A DNA stretch of 64,000 nucleotides, from contig NZ_CP073721.1 of NCBI RefSeq assembly GCF_025264685.1, positions 6,465,501-6,529,500 of the forward strand, given 5' to 3'. This document shows positions 16,674-25,247 of the stretch, piece after piece. Below the pieces are notes generated by a model. That model saw only the letters and a list, made by a program, of their open reading frames with translations. It made no database searches and was not told the origin of the DNA. Origin of the DNA: Dactylosporangium roseum (GTDB lineage: Bacteria > Actinomycetota > Actinomycetes > Mycobacteriales > Micromonosporaceae). Numbering within the stretch: position 1 is the stretch's first letter; every line of letters begins with the position of its first letter. Position numbers and translations under genes: made by a program.

Positions 16674-18608
16674 TTACGGGCGGGCCAGGGAGGCCCAGTC
16701 GGCGGCCGTCATGTTCGCCGCCTCCTCGGGGTTGTTGCCGTTCTCGCGGCCGGGGAGGGCCTCGGCCTCGGCACCCGACACCGGAGCGGCCGGAGCGCCC
16801 TCGACGTCCCCGGCGCTGCCGGCGTCGAGACCGCCCTCGGACACGACCGCCGGCGGCGCCGGCTCGGTCGCGGCCGGCTCGCCAGTGGCCGCCACCGTGG
16901 CACCGGCCGCGACCGGCTCCGTGACGGCGGCCTTCTTCGCCGGGGCCTTCTTCGCCGGGGCCTTCTTCGCCGGGGCCTTCTTGGCCGCCGTCGACTTCGC
17001 GGCGGTCTTCTTCGCCGCCGTCGACTTGGCCGTGGTGGCCTTCGCCGCCGGGGCGGTCTTGGCCGGGGTGGCCGACTTTGCCGGGGTGGCCGACTTTGCC
17101 GGGGTGGCGGTCTTGGCCGGGGTGGTCTTGGCGGTCGTGGCCTTCGCCGCCGTCGCCTTCGCCGTCCTGGCCGGGGTCGCCCTCGCGGTCGTGGCCTTCG
17201 CGGTCTTCGCCGGCGCCGTCTTGGCCGCCGCCTTGGTGGCCGGCGCCTTGGTGGCGGTCGCCTTGGTGGCGGTCGCCTTGGCGGCCGTCCGCGCCGGGGT
17301 GACCTTCGCGGTCGTCGACTTCGCCGCCGCCCTGGTCGCCGTCTTCGCCGGCGTGGCCTTGGCGGTGGTCTTCTTCGCCGCCGTCTTGGCCGGGGCCGCC
17401 TTGGTGGCGGCCTTCTTCGCCGGCGCGGCCTTCGCCGTGGTCTTCCGGGCGGCGGCCGTCTTGGCGACCGCCTTGGTGGCCGTGGTCTTCTTCGCCGGGG
17501 CCGCTTTGGTGGCCTTCGCCGCAGTGCTCTTGGCGGCGGTGCTCTTCGCCGCGGTGCTCTTCGCCGCGGTCGTCTTCGTCGCCGGCTTGGCCGGGGTGAC
17601 CTTCGCCGCCGTCTTCTTCACGGCGGCCGCGGCCTTGGTGGCCGTGGCCTTGGTCGCCTTCACCGCCTTGGTCGCCGCCGCCTTGGCCGCCGACTTCGCC
17701 GGGGACGCCTTGGCCGCCGTCGTGCGCTTGGCGGGCGTGGCCTTGGTGGCGGCCTTCGCCGGCGTCGCCGTCTTCTTCGCCGCCGCGGCCTTGGTGGCCG
17801 TGCTCTTCGCCGCGGTGGTCTTCTTCGCGGCCGCCGACTTGGCCGCGGTCTTGGCCGGAGCGGCCTTGGCCGTGGTCTTCTTCGCCGCCGCGGCCTTGGT
17901 GGCCGTGCTCTTCGCCGCGGTGGTCTTCTTCGCCGCCGCCGACTTGGCCGCGGCCTTCGCGGTGACCTTCTTCACCGGGGACGCCTTGGCCGCGGCGGCG
18001 GTCGACCGGGTGGTCGCCTTCGCCGGAGCGGCCTTCGCGGCCGCCGCCGTCTTCTTCGCCGCCGTCGACTTCGCCGCAGGCTTCGCCGCCTTCGTCGCCG
18101 CCGTCTTCTTCGCCGCCGGAGCCGCCGCCGTCGTCTTCTTCGCCGCCGTGGAGCGCGCCGCCGGAGCCGCCGCCGTCGTCTTCTTCGCCGCCGCAGGCTT
18201 CGCCGCCTTCGTCGCCGCCTTCGCCGTGGGCGTCGCCGCCTTCGCCGTGGAGCGCGCCGCCGGAGCCGCCGACTTCGCCGCCGACTTCGACTTCGCCGCC
18301 GGCTTGGCCGCCGTCGACCGGGTGGCCGACTTGGTGGCCGACTTGGTGGCCGACGCCGCCTTCGCGGCGGGGGCCGTGGCCGCCTTCGCAGCCGTGGAAC
18401 GCGCCGCGGTGGACTTGCGGGCGGTGGTCCCGATCGACGGGGTCACCGTCGAGGTCGCCGTCCGGCGGGAGGCCGAAGCGGCGACCGTCTTCGCGGCCCT
18501 GGCGGGGGCCGTCGACGTCACAGCGGTCGCCGGGGTGTCGGCGGCCGGGCTCGTTGCGGCCGCGCGCGTTGCGGCCGATCTCGTGGTGGCCTTCTTAGCT
18601 GCGGCCAT
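16674..18608 (-). CDS. Histone H1-like Lys/Ala-rich DNA-binding protein
   Basis: A 644-residue protein of very low complexity, built mostly from Ala, Lys, Thr, Ser and Pro. After MAAAKKATTRSAATRAAA, about 480 residues are degenerate repeats of the type AAKKTTAA, PAKKAPAK, ATKSATKS and TAAKSTAAKST, like the C-terminal tail of eukaryotic H1 and bacterial Hc/HupS-type tails. Such segments bind and condense DNA without a fold. There is no globular or HU domain at either end. The last 100 residues differ: acidic, Gly/Glu/Asp-rich, ending NNPEEAANMTAADWASLARP, with the only Trp. ATG at 18608 with AGGAGG just upstream. Repeat structure could make its length variable between strains or assemblies. 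Confidence 0.82.
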   Translation of the reverse strand: MAAAKKATTRSAATRAAATSPAADTPATAVTSTAPARAAKTVAASASRRTATSTVTPSIGTTARKSTAARSTAAKAATAPAAKAASATKSATKSATRSTAAKPAAKSKSAAKSAAPAARSTAKAATPTAKAATKAAKPAAAKKTTAAAPAARSTAAKKTTAAAPAAKKTAATKAAKPAAKSTAAKKTAAAAKAAPAKATTRSTAAAAKASPVKKVTAKAAAKSAAAKKTTAAKSTATKAAAAKKTTAKAAPAKTAAKSAAAKKTTAAKSTATKAAAAKKTATPAKAATKATPAKRTTAAKASPAKSAAKAAATKAVKATKATATKAAAAVKKTAAKVTPAKPATKTTAAKSTAAKSTAAKSTAAKATKAAPAKKTTATKAVAKTAAARKTTAKAAPAKKAATKAAPAKTAAKKTTAKATPAKTATRAAAKSTTAKVTPARTAAKATATKATATKAPATKAAAKTAPAKTAKATTARATPARTAKATAAKATTAKTTPAKTATPAKSATPAKSATPAKTAPAAKATTAKSTAAKKTAAKSTAAKKAPAKKAPAKKAPAKKAAVTEPVAAGATVAATGEPAATEPAPPAVVSEGGLDAGSAGDVEGAPAAPVSGAEAEALPGRENGNNPEEAANMTAADWASLARP

Positions 18609-18733
18609 CGTGGTCCTCCTGGAGGAGATTCTCCCGCGTCCTGCGGGATGTTCGCGGTTGGGTTGTGCGGGTGGACGGTTTTGCCTTGCCGGTTGTGCCG
18701 GGCGGTTCGCGGTCGCCCTGCGCCGGCCTTTCG

Positions 18734-18931
18734 CTAGTGCTTGCCTTCCCACCGTTCGTCTTCGGCGTCCCACGCCTCGTTGCGTTCCCGAACTTTGTCG
18801 AGCGCCAGTTCGGCCTCTGACGCCGAATCATAAGGGCCCAGTCGATCCCTTCCGGCGCACATGTCGGCCTCGGACTCGACCCGCTGGTGAGAAAGGCACC
18901 AGTAGTACCGCTCAGCACCGCTGCTGCTCAT
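18734..18931 (-). CDS. Small conserved actinobacterial protein
   Basis: 65 residues of a family common in actinobacteria. The pattern is RYYWCLSHQRVE, a Cys (MCAGRDRLGPYDS), then an amphipathic helix ASEAELALDKVRERNEAWD and an acidic end. The His, two Cys and the RLGPY motif recur in relatives as I recall them, which suggests a small metal-binding or SPOR-like fold, but the function is unknown. Start taken as ATG at 18931; the frame is open far upstream, but that part has no family support. It lies 125 bases upstream of the H1-like gene on the same strand. Confidence 0.7.
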   Translation of the reverse strand: MSSSGAERYYWCLSHQRVESEADMCAGRDRLGPYDSASEAELALDKVRERNEAWDAEDERWEGKH

Positions 18932-19367
18932 GACATCACTGTGCACCGCAAACGAAACATGCGCCACCGAAACCGGCAAATAGCTGGTTGGGATTCCACA
19001 GTAGACGCAACCGGCCGACACCGGTCGCAGACACGCAGAGCACGCCGTACCGAGGCCTCGGGGGCTCGCACCGGGTTCGTGAATCCCTTGCGCGACAAGG
19101 CTTCCGGCGATCATGGCCGACCGCGAAATCCCACCGCGGACGGGGAAATGGGGTACCGGTCCTGTGTCCACCATCACCCGAGGGTGAGCCGAACGGAGGA
19201 ACCACATTCGAGTCGTCCGGTCGACCCTCCGTTCCTCGTTTGGAGGCGAACGAGGAAGCGTCCACCGTGGACGGCACCGCCAGGAAGCGCCGCCGGGGCC
19301 GCTACGATCCGGTTGCCCGCCGCCGGGGATCCGGACCCGATCCCCCCGCACCCCCGTGGAGTCCACC
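18932..19367. other. Intergenic stretch without a supported gene
   Basis: 436 bases between the divergent small gene and the cyclase-like gene. Base composition is visibly lower in G+C around 18930-19030. Several frames are open but none has a plausible start, ribosome site and recognisable product. It should hold the promoters of both flanking genes; I cannot place them. Confidence 0.5.
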
Positions 19368-19787
19368 ATGACCCAGGATCCCGCAGTGGTACCTCCGGAT
19401 CCCGCGCCCGCCGCCGTCCTCGCCATCGGCGGCTCCGCGGACGCCGACGACGTCGCCGCGCACCTCGTGGGCGGCCGGCTCGTGCCTGCCCGGGACGGGC
19501 GGCGGCCCCTGCTGGTCTACACCGCACCGGACGCGGCGGTCCGCGACGTGACCCGCTACCTCCGCGCCCGCGCGCTGACGTTCGTCCGGTTCGGTCTGCA
19601 CGTGGGCGACCTGCCGCACGACGCCGAGCGGCTCGCCGGGCCGGTCGTGGACATCGCGCTGCGCCTCGCCGACCGTGCGGCACCGCGTGAGCTGTGGGTG
19701 TCGGCGGCCGTCCGGCACCTGACGGCCGGCTCGCCGGTCGCTCTGGAGCCGGTGGACGACCTGACGTACCGCGTGCGGCTCGCCTGA
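19368..19787 (+). CDS. Truncated class III cyclase-like protein
   Basis: 139 residues. The second half (RFGLHVGDLPHDAERLAGPV through LWVSAAVRHLTAGSPVALEP) follows the order of the C-terminal half of class III adenylate/guanylate cyclase domains (GLHTGE, DDVGGxAVxIAARV, GEVLVSxTVRDLVAGS). The metal-binding aspartates and the N-terminal half of a cyclase are missing, replaced by a short Ala/Pro/Asp-rich start. It therefore should not be catalytic alone and may be a relic or a regulatory domain. ATG at 19368. It lies 64 bases upstream of aroA on the same strand. The cyclase relation is my reading of the sequence pattern. Confidence 0.6.
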   Translation: MTQDPAVVPPDPAPAAVLAIGGSADADDVAAHLVGGRLVPARDGRRPLLVYTAPDAAVRDVTRYLRARALTFVRFGLHVGDLPHDAERLAGPVVDIALRLADRAAPRELWVSAAVRHLTAGSPVALEPVDDLTYRVRLA

Positions 19788-19851
19788 CGGAGTGGTGCGG
19801 CGGTGCCGGGGCACCCGCCGTACCCGATTCGGGCTGCGGAAGAATTGCCGT

Positions 19852-21135
19852 GTGACCCTGCATGCTGAAGAGCTGCCCGAAGTCCTCGCCGTCACGCCGC
19901 TGACGGCGCCGCCCGACGCGTCACTGCGCCCGCCGGGCTCGAAGAGCATCACCAACCGGGCACTGATCTGCGCGGCGCTCGCGCCGGGGCGCAGCACGCT
20001 CACCGGGGTGCTGTTCGCCGACGACACCCACGCGATGCTCGACGCCGTCCGCGCGCTGGGCGCCTCGCTGACCGTCGACGAGGCCGCCCGAACCGTCGTC
20101 GTCGACGGGGTCGACCCGCGCACCGCGACCGGTCCGGTGACCGTCGACGCGCGTCAGTCCGGCACGACGTCGCGGTTCATCCTGCCCGCCGCGGCGCTGC
20201 GCCCGGCCCGCGGTGTCGTCGACGGCACCCCGCAGCTCCGCGCACGGCCGTTCGGCCCGCTGGTCGACGCGCTGCGCGAGCTCGGCGCGACCGTCGAGGA
20301 CCTCGGGAAGCCCGGCTTCCTGCCGGTCGCGGTGACGGGCCCCGTGGCCGGCGGCAAGGTGGCGCTGCCCGGGCACATCTCCAGCCAGTACCTCTCGGGC
20401 CTCATGATGGCCGGGCCGCTCATGACCGACGGGCTCTCCGTCGAACTGACCTCCCAGCTCGTCTCGGTCCCCTACGTCGAGGCGACCGCCGCGGTCATGG
20501 CCGCGTTCGGCGTGACGGTGGACGGGCTGCGGGTGCACCCGGGTTCGTACCGGCCGACCGAGTACGACATCGAGCCCGACGCGAGCGCCGCCTCGTACCT
20601 CCTGGCGGCCGCGGCGATCGGCGACGGCCGGGTCACCGTCGAGGGCCTCGGTTCGCGGAGCCTCCAGGGCGATGTGCGGTTCGCGGACCTGCTGGAGCGG
20701 ATGGGCGCCCGCGTCGAGCGGGCCGAGGACCGGATCACGGTGACGGGCACCGGCGCGCTGCACGGCATCGACGTCGACATGGCCGACATCTCCGACACCG
20801 CGCAGACCCTCGCCGCCGTGGCGGTGTTCGCCGACTCCCCGACACGGGTGCGCGGCATCGGCTTCATCCGCGGCAAGGAGACCGATCGGATCGGGGCGGT
20901 CGTGACCGAGCTGCGCCGGGCCGGCGTCGACGCGGTCGAGGACGCCGACGGGTTCACGATCGACCCGGGCATGCCGGCACCGACGGCCTTCGAGACGTAC
21001 GAGGATCACCGGATGGCGATGAGCCTGGCGCTGCTCGGCCTCCGGGTCCCCGGCATCCGGATCAAGGACCCGAAGTGCGTCGCGAAGACCTACCCCGAGT
21101 ACTTCGTCGATCTGGCCCGGCTCTCCGCGGCGTGA
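19852..21135 (+). CDS. aroA: 5-enolpyruvylshikimate-3-phosphate synthase
   Basis: Sixth step of the shikimate pathway: joins phosphoenolpyruvate to shikimate-3-phosphate with release of phosphate, leading to chorismate and aromatic amino acids. 427 residues, two-domain inside-out barrel. Seen: PPGSKSITNRALICAALA (shikimate-3-phosphate Lys/Ser), DARQSGTTSRFILPAAAL (PEP site), GKVALPGHISSQYLSGLMMA, FIRGKETDRI and YEDHRMAMSLALLGLR. The PEP-site loop is QSGTTSRF. GTG at 19852 after GGAAG; the frame is open upstream but unconserved. Confidence 0.96.
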   Translation: MTLHAEELPEVLAVTPLTAPPDASLRPPGSKSITNRALICAALAPGRSTLTGVLFADDTHAMLDAVRALGASLTVDEAARTVVVDGVDPRTATGPVTVDARQSGTTSRFILPAAALRPARGVVDGTPQLRARPFGPLVDALRELGATVEDLGKPGFLPVAVTGPVAGGKVALPGHISSQYLSGLMMAGPLMTDGLSVELTSQLVSVPYVEATAAVMAAFGVTVDGLRVHPGSYRPTEYDIEPDASAASYLLAAAAIGDGRVTVEGLGSRSLQGDVRFADLLERMGARVERAEDRITVTGTGALHGIDVDMADISDTAQTLAAVAVFADSPTRVRGIGFIRGKETDRIGAVVTELRRAGVDAVEDADGFTIDPGMPAPTAFETYEDHRMAMSLALLGLRVPGIRIKDPKCVAKTYPEYFVDLARLSAA

Positions 21136-21186
21136 GCTCCCTGCCGGTCGAGCCGCCGACCGGACGACCGCCGGGCGGCGGCCGGC

Positions 21187-21213
21187 GATCCGCGGGCGGG
21201 CCGCCCGCGGATC
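21187..21213. terminator. Hairpin between convergent aroA and fascin-like gene
   Basis: Perfect 13-base arms at 21187-21199 and 21201-21213 around a single G, between the aroA stop (21135) and the stop of the opposite gene (21220). Suited to act as a shared terminator in both directions. Confidence 0.7.
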
Positions 21214-21219
21214 CGAGGC

Positions 21220-21894
21220 TCACACCACCGGGTCGAAGCGCAGCGCTTCCCAGCTACCGCCGCTCGCCCCGCTGGACTTCATCATGCTGTACGAGGCGCC
21301 GGTGTAGTCGAGACGGCAGGTCCAGAACGTGCCGCGGGAGACGTTGCGCAAGAAGTAGCTGCCGCCCTCGGACCACACGTCGAACGTCTCCCAGATGTCG
21401 ACCCACTGGCCGCGGCCGCGCAGGACGCCGAAGTCGGCGCCGGAGTAGTTGAACTCGGCCGTCACGAGGTATCCCGACGCCGCCGTGAGGTACACGGTGC
21501 GGCCGCCGTCCTGCGAGCAGATGCTGAACTGCTCCCAGCTCCCGCGGGAGCCGAAGGCGGTGCGGGCGCGGAGCATGTTGTGCAGGGAACCGGTGTACCC
21601 CTGCTCCTCGGCGACGTACCGGCCCGCGCGGATGCTCCAGATGTAGTACCGGCGGCAGTAGACCAGCCCGGGCACTGTGGTCGGCTCGATCGCGAGCGCG
21701 GTCTCGGTGCCGGCCGCGGCGGCGTTCGCGGGCGTGGCTCCGGTCATGTCGATCCTGGCAGGCTTGAGGCTGCCCATGTCGACGGCGCCTGGCGCCGCGT
21801 GCTCTTCGGCCCGCGCGATCGCCAGCGGCGTGGCGATCGCGGCGGCCGCGACGACACTGAGGACAATGGCGAGACGCGCCCTGATGCGTGGCAC
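21220..21894 (-). CDS. Secreted fascin-like beta-trefoil protein
   Basis: 224 residues with a clear Sec signal peptide: basic MPRIRAR, then a hydrophobic core to about residue 25 and cleavage near IARAEE. The mature part has a linker and then repeated units ending in the same pattern: LRARTAFGSRGSWEQFSICS, LRGRGQWVDIWETFDVW and MKSSGASGGSWEALRFDPVV. The G-x-W-E-x-F/L repeat with preceding RYVAEE or GYLVTAE segments is typical of fascin-like beta-trefoils, often carbohydrate-binding. No catalytic domain is present. Four Cys are in the mature region (CRR, CSQD, CRLD and near TFWT), so disulfides are possible. Sugar or matrix binding is inferred. Confidence 0.68.
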   Translation of the reverse strand: MPRIRARLAIVLSVVAAAAIATPLAIARAEEHAAPGAVDMGSLKPARIDMTGATPANAAAAGTETALAIEPTTVPGLVYCRRYYIWSIRAGRYVAEEQGYTGSLHNMLRARTAFGSRGSWEQFSICSQDGGRTVYLTAASGYLVTAEFNYSGADFGVLRGRGQWVDIWETFDVWSEGGSYFLRNVSRGTFWTCRLDYTGASYSMMKSSGASGGSWEALRFDPVV

Positions 21895-22331
21895 TGCTGG
21901 TCTCCTGAAGCGTGGCCCGGGGCGGTCACGGGTAACCGCGCACTGTGGCCATGCTCCGCATGTTCGTCGATGCGAGTCAAGCGAGGAAAGCCGATATTAA
22001 GGGCAACCTGAGCCACACTTAGCGGCGCCGGTCACCAGCCCCGCACCGCGACCCCGGCATCCCGTCGCCGGACGAGCCCGCCATCCGGCGATCGGCCGCC
22101 GCACGCCTCGATCCAGCGGTTCACGAGGGACACCACGACCGCCTTGTGCAGCTCGCTGCTCTCACGGTCCGGGACCCGGGACGGCACGTTCCGGGTCCAG
22201 CGGCGATCACGAGCGACAGACACCACCCGCACGACGGTGCGTCACCATCCCGTAGCGCGACACCGGGTGGACAGACGACCGCACGGCTTCACTTCGCGGC
22301 CTTGACCTCTGGCCGCACAAACGCTGCACGA
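21895..22331. other. Intergenic stretch without a supported gene
   Basis: 437 bases between the secreted protein start and the stop of the DUF2142 gene. A short minus-strand frame at 22032-22232 is open but has no clear ribosome site or family resemblance. The first 130 bases, with the AT-rich patch CCGATATTAAG at 21990-22000, probably contain the promoter of the secreted fascin-like gene. Confidence 0.45.
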
Positions 22332-23894
22332 TCATGAGACGGTGACCGAACCGGCCAACCGCTGATCGTGGTGGTCCCTGCCCGGTGCGGCGTCCGGCAC
22401 AAGCTCGTCCGGGCCCGTCGCGGCCCGCGTCGACGCGCGCCAGAACAGCACCCCGACCACGACCAGGCCGACGAGCATGAGCAGCAGCGGCGACAGCGAG
22501 CCGACCCGCGGATGCCAGTCGCCGGCGAACGGGTTGAGGTGGCTCAGGCCGAGGTGCTTCGGCCGGCCCTGCTGCCAGCGCTGCATGGTGAAGACCAGGG
22601 CGACGAACTGGATCGGAACCAGCGCGACGACGGCGATCCGGGTGTATGCGCGCGACTGCGCGGCGGTGAGGACGTGCCGCTCCATGATGAAGGCTGCGAT
22701 CAGCGGGATGCCGGCCATCATCGGCATGAAGTACCGCGCCTGCGTCACGTATCCGAGGGTGTTGGCCTGCTCGACCTGGATCGCGAACGGCAAGCCCACC
22801 GAGCCCACGATCATCGCCGAGAGCCGCCAGCGGTCCAGCCGGCTGCCGAAGGCGAGCGCCGGCACGATCAGGCCCGCGGCCAGCCCCCACCAGACCGGGT
22901 AGGCCGGCTCGAACATCCGGGTGTCCAGCCAGGACGTCAACCCGACGATCTGGTGCAGGTATCCGCCGTCCCAGTACACCCACCGCTCCATTTCGACCTG
23001 TGCCGCCTGGAACACGCTGAACCGCTGCTCGATCGAGAGGGGCACGATGTTCGTCGCCCCGGCGTAGAGCGTCCACCACACCGACACGGCGACGGCGAGC
23101 GCGAGGCCGGCGAGCCAACCCCGCACCAGCCGCGTCCGGAGCAGTTCACGCAGGCGATCGAGGCGGATCGGTACCAGCAACACCGCCATGATGACGGCCA
23201 CCCACAGCGGGCCGGTGACCTTGAGCACCGACAACGTGGCCGCGCTGATCCCCATCAGCCAGATCAGCGGCCGGTCGGCGCCGCGCCGCGGGCCGAGGAA
23301 CAGTGCGACGCCCGCGGCACACAGCGCGATACCGGCGGTCATCTCCAGACCGTTCGGGTTGATCGCGCCGCCGAGCTCGATCACCATCGGTGACGCGGCC
23401 ACCAGGAAACCCGCGAGCGGCAGGCCGAACCGGGACCGGCGGGCGAGCACGACGAAGGCGCTGGCCAGGAACGCCGCCGACAACGCGGCGCTGATCATGC
23501 GGGCGAGGTACAGCCCGGTCCAGCCGCCGAAGGTGTTGAGCGGCCAGCCGACGGCCATGTAGTACAGCGGGAAGTAACGGCCGGCGGTGCTGGAGAACCG
23601 CACCTTCGGGCCGGGCCGCAACGGCGGGGCGCAGGCGGCCGACTCGGCCAGGTCGTGAATCCAGCAGTTGTCCGCGGTGTATTCGGCCGGGACGGACTGG
23701 AGGAGCCCCCAACCGGACTCCTCGCCGGTGAACTCGCCGGCCGCCGCACCTGCCGCGCGCGCGATGTGTGCCCGGTCGTCCATGGTGCCGTCGAACGGCG
23801 CGGCGACGGACCACGACGACATCACCAGGAAGAAGCCCAGGAAGGCCAGGAACCACTGGCCACGGCGCCACACCAGCGTGAGCAGCTTCTTCAC
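22332..23894 (-). CDS. DUF2142 polytopic membrane protein
   Basis: 520 residues with about ten to twelve hydrophobic helices, a large extracytoplasmic loop after the first helix (PFDGTMDDRAHIARAAG), and a final helix near residue 465 followed by a charged tail. DUF2142 proteins are GT-C-like membrane proteins found with cell-surface polysaccharide genes and may move or add sugars from lipid carriers. The Asp-Glu/Asp-Asp pair in the first loop is the usual GT-C catalytic place. GTG at 23894 overlaps the GtrA gene stop by four bases (GTGA), so the pair is translationally coupled. The substrate is unknown. Confidence 0.8.
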   Translation of the reverse strand: MKKLLTLVWRRGQWFLAFLGFFLVMSSWSVAAPFDGTMDDRAHIARAAGAAAGEFTGEESGWGLLQSVPAEYTADNCWIHDLAESAACAPPLRPGPKVRFSSTAGRYFPLYYMAVGWPLNTFGGWTGLYLARMISAALSAAFLASAFVVLARRSRFGLPLAGFLVAASPMVIELGGAINPNGLEMTAGIALCAAGVALFLGPRRGADRPLIWLMGISAATLSVLKVTGPLWVAVIMAVLLVPIRLDRLRELLRTRLVRGWLAGLALAVAVSVWWTLYAGATNIVPLSIEQRFSVFQAAQVEMERWVYWDGGYLHQIVGLTSWLDTRMFEPAYPVWWGLAAGLIVPALAFGSRLDRWRLSAMIVGSVGLPFAIQVEQANTLGYVTQARYFMPMMAGIPLIAAFIMERHVLTAAQSRAYTRIAVVALVPIQFVALVFTMQRWQQGRPKHLGLSHLNPFAGDWHPRVGSLSPLLLMLVGLVVVGVLFWRASTRAATGPDELVPDAAPGRDHHDQRLAGSVTVS

Positions 23895-24334
23895 GTATAG
23901 ATCCACTTCTTGGACACGAAGTAGTTCATGACCACCAGGAGGGACGTGCACAGCACCTTGGCCAGCAGGTAGAACAGGCCCAGCCCGGTGAGGGCCGAAA
24001 TGAGCAGCACGTTCAGCCCGAGGTTGGCGCCGACCAGCAGCACGTACCGGAAGAAGTGCCGGCCGATCGCGGCACCGCTCGCCTCGAAGGACCACAGGCG
24101 GTTGAAGCCGAAGTTGAACAGCAGGCCGGTGATGTACGCCAACGCCGTCGCCGCCGGCAGCCACAGCCGCAGGACGCCGTGCAGAACGAACAGCGTGCCC
24201 GCGTCGATGCCCAGACTCGTGACGCCGACCAGCAGGAACCTGACCGCGCTCAGCCTGGCCAGCGTGCCGACGGCCCGCACGATCAGGGTCGGACTGCCCT
24301 GGCTCGCAAGCCGGTTGTCGACACGGTCCGACAT
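23891..24334 (-). CDS. GtrA-family membrane protein
   Basis: 147 residues, four hydrophobic helices, the GtrA fold. The family marks FLLVGVTSLGIDAGTLFVL and the closing NYFVSKKWIYT (NY-x-x-x-K-x-W) are present. GtrA proteins are thought to flip or position undecaprenyl-phosphate-linked sugars for glycosyltransferases acting outside the membrane. ATG at 24334 with AAGGAGA upstream. Coupled by a 4-nt overlap to the DUF2142 gene, forming a two-gene surface-polysaccharide modification unit. No cytoplasmic GT2 partner lies nearby, which is usual for complete Gtr systems. Confidence 0.87.
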   Translation of the reverse strand: MSDRVDNRLASQGSPTLIVRAVGTLARLSAVRFLLVGVTSLGIDAGTLFVLHGVLRLWLPAATALAYITGLLFNFGFNRLWSFEASGAAIGRHFFRYVLLVGANLGLNVLLISALTGLGLFYLLAKVLCTSLLVVMNYFVSKKWIYT

Positions 24335-24717
24335 GCTGGCGTCTCCTTGCCTGGGGGCATGCAGCCAGCAGGGCCGGGGGTGCATGGCAGGTGCTGCGTG
24401 GCGGCGCATCAGAGAATGGAGGACCACGCTGGCCGTGGGGCACACGGGCACGGATCGTGCGACCACCCCGTTAACGGCGGCGCCGCACCGACACAGGCAC
24501 GGAATGCTCGCGACCGCCTCCCCCTCGGACTGCTGCAGCGATGGACAGTAGTGAGGCTGCTGCGGCACGTCAAGCCCCGGCCGGCCTGCCATGCTCGGCA
24601 CCGGACCTCGCTCACGGCGGCGTTCCAGCAATCGACACGGGTGAACGGTAAAGCCGGACTACCACGAAGTGGACAGCACATGGGCTGCCAGGCGGGCGGC
24701 GCGGTCCGGGCGTCCGC
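24335..24717. other. Intergenic stretch without a supported gene
   Basis: 383 bases upstream of the GtrA gene and downstream of the deleted Uma2 copy. Open frames here are short and unlike any family I know. The promoter for the GtrA/DUF2142 pair must be here. Confidence 0.45.
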
Positions 24718-24966
24718 CTACAGCGCTGACGCGTCCAGGCGGAACGGGAACGGCTCCTGCGTCTCCAGCGCCTCGCCGGCCGTCGCGACTGCATGCTCGA
24801 CGTAGTGCGCGCCGTCGAGGCGAAGGAGCCGCAACGACACCGCGCCCGCCTCGTCGGGCTCGACCAGGAGGTACCACTCGATCCGGGCAGAGGTCTCACC
24901 GAGCGCGAAGTACTCCTCTTCGGTCCACGGACCGTTGTGACCTAGTTCCAGTACGGCCACGCTCAT
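24718..24966 (-). pseudogene. Internally deleted Uma2-family nuclease gene
   Basis: An 82-codon open frame that joins the first 28 or so residues of an Uma2 protein (MSVAVLE, EEYFALGETSARIE) directly to its last 55 (WYLLVEPDEAGAVSLRLLRL through FPFRLDASAL). The intact paralogue at 25248-25805 has about 100 codons between these points, including all PD-(D/E)xK catalytic residues (PDLVV and EVVSPGN). The junction falls where both parts read Arg-Ile (CGGATCG), suggesting deletion by short homology. The frame and the ribosome site are intact, so a small non-catalytic protein could still be made. Confidence 0.78.
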
Positions 24967-25116
24967 GACGCCTCACCTCCTGGCGGATCCTGCCACAAGC
25001 GTCCCACGCAGCGGCGGGCGTATGCGACCGTGAAGAAGCTCTGGCCTGAGCTGGATATCGACAACACCAGCGAATACCCGCAGCTCAGACGCCCGCACAG
25101 GCCCTTGACAAGCAGG

Positions 25117-25149
25117 GCGACGGACGAGTCGACCTGTACGCCGGGTTCT
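25117..25149. repeat. Duplicated rnpB 3' end, 33-base direct repeat copy 1
   Basis: These 33 bases are identical to 26041-26073, which is the 3' end of the RNase P RNA gene. Sequence to the left is also related but diverged (CCGCAGCTCAGA in both). The two copies flank the intact Uma2 gene as direct repeats. It is non-functional as RNA because only the terminal strand is present. Confidence 0.85.
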
Positions 25150-25247
25150 CGGGGGGCGTTGTGCGTTTGACCTGGTGTTTCTCTGCTGTGGGAAGGGCTC
25201 AGGGCGTCGCCAGGGCGTGCGGCGTCGTCTTCCTTGTTGGGGCGGTC

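Noticed and set aside
16900..18450. Possible CRISPR or tandem-repeat array
   Set aside because: The repeats are codon-level Lys/Ala repeats of the H1-like protein without constant spacers.
15136..18933. A 1265-codon open frame on the plus strand across the RNB and H1-like genes
   Set aside because: It is the mirror of GCC/AAG-rich coding on the minus strand (Phe/Ala/Val strings) and has no start region or family; the minus-strand genes have ribosome sites and known motifs.
18932..19130. Minus-strand upstream extension of the small conserved gene, with a CSAC...CVYC pattern like a zinc ribbon
   Set aside because: The frame is open, but the extension has no family support, the body of the protein starts at MSSSGAERYYW, and base composition changes here.
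22032..22232. 66-codon minus-strand frame between the fascin-like and DUF2142 genes
   Set aside because: No ribosome site and no recognisable pattern; could be a small gene but not supported.
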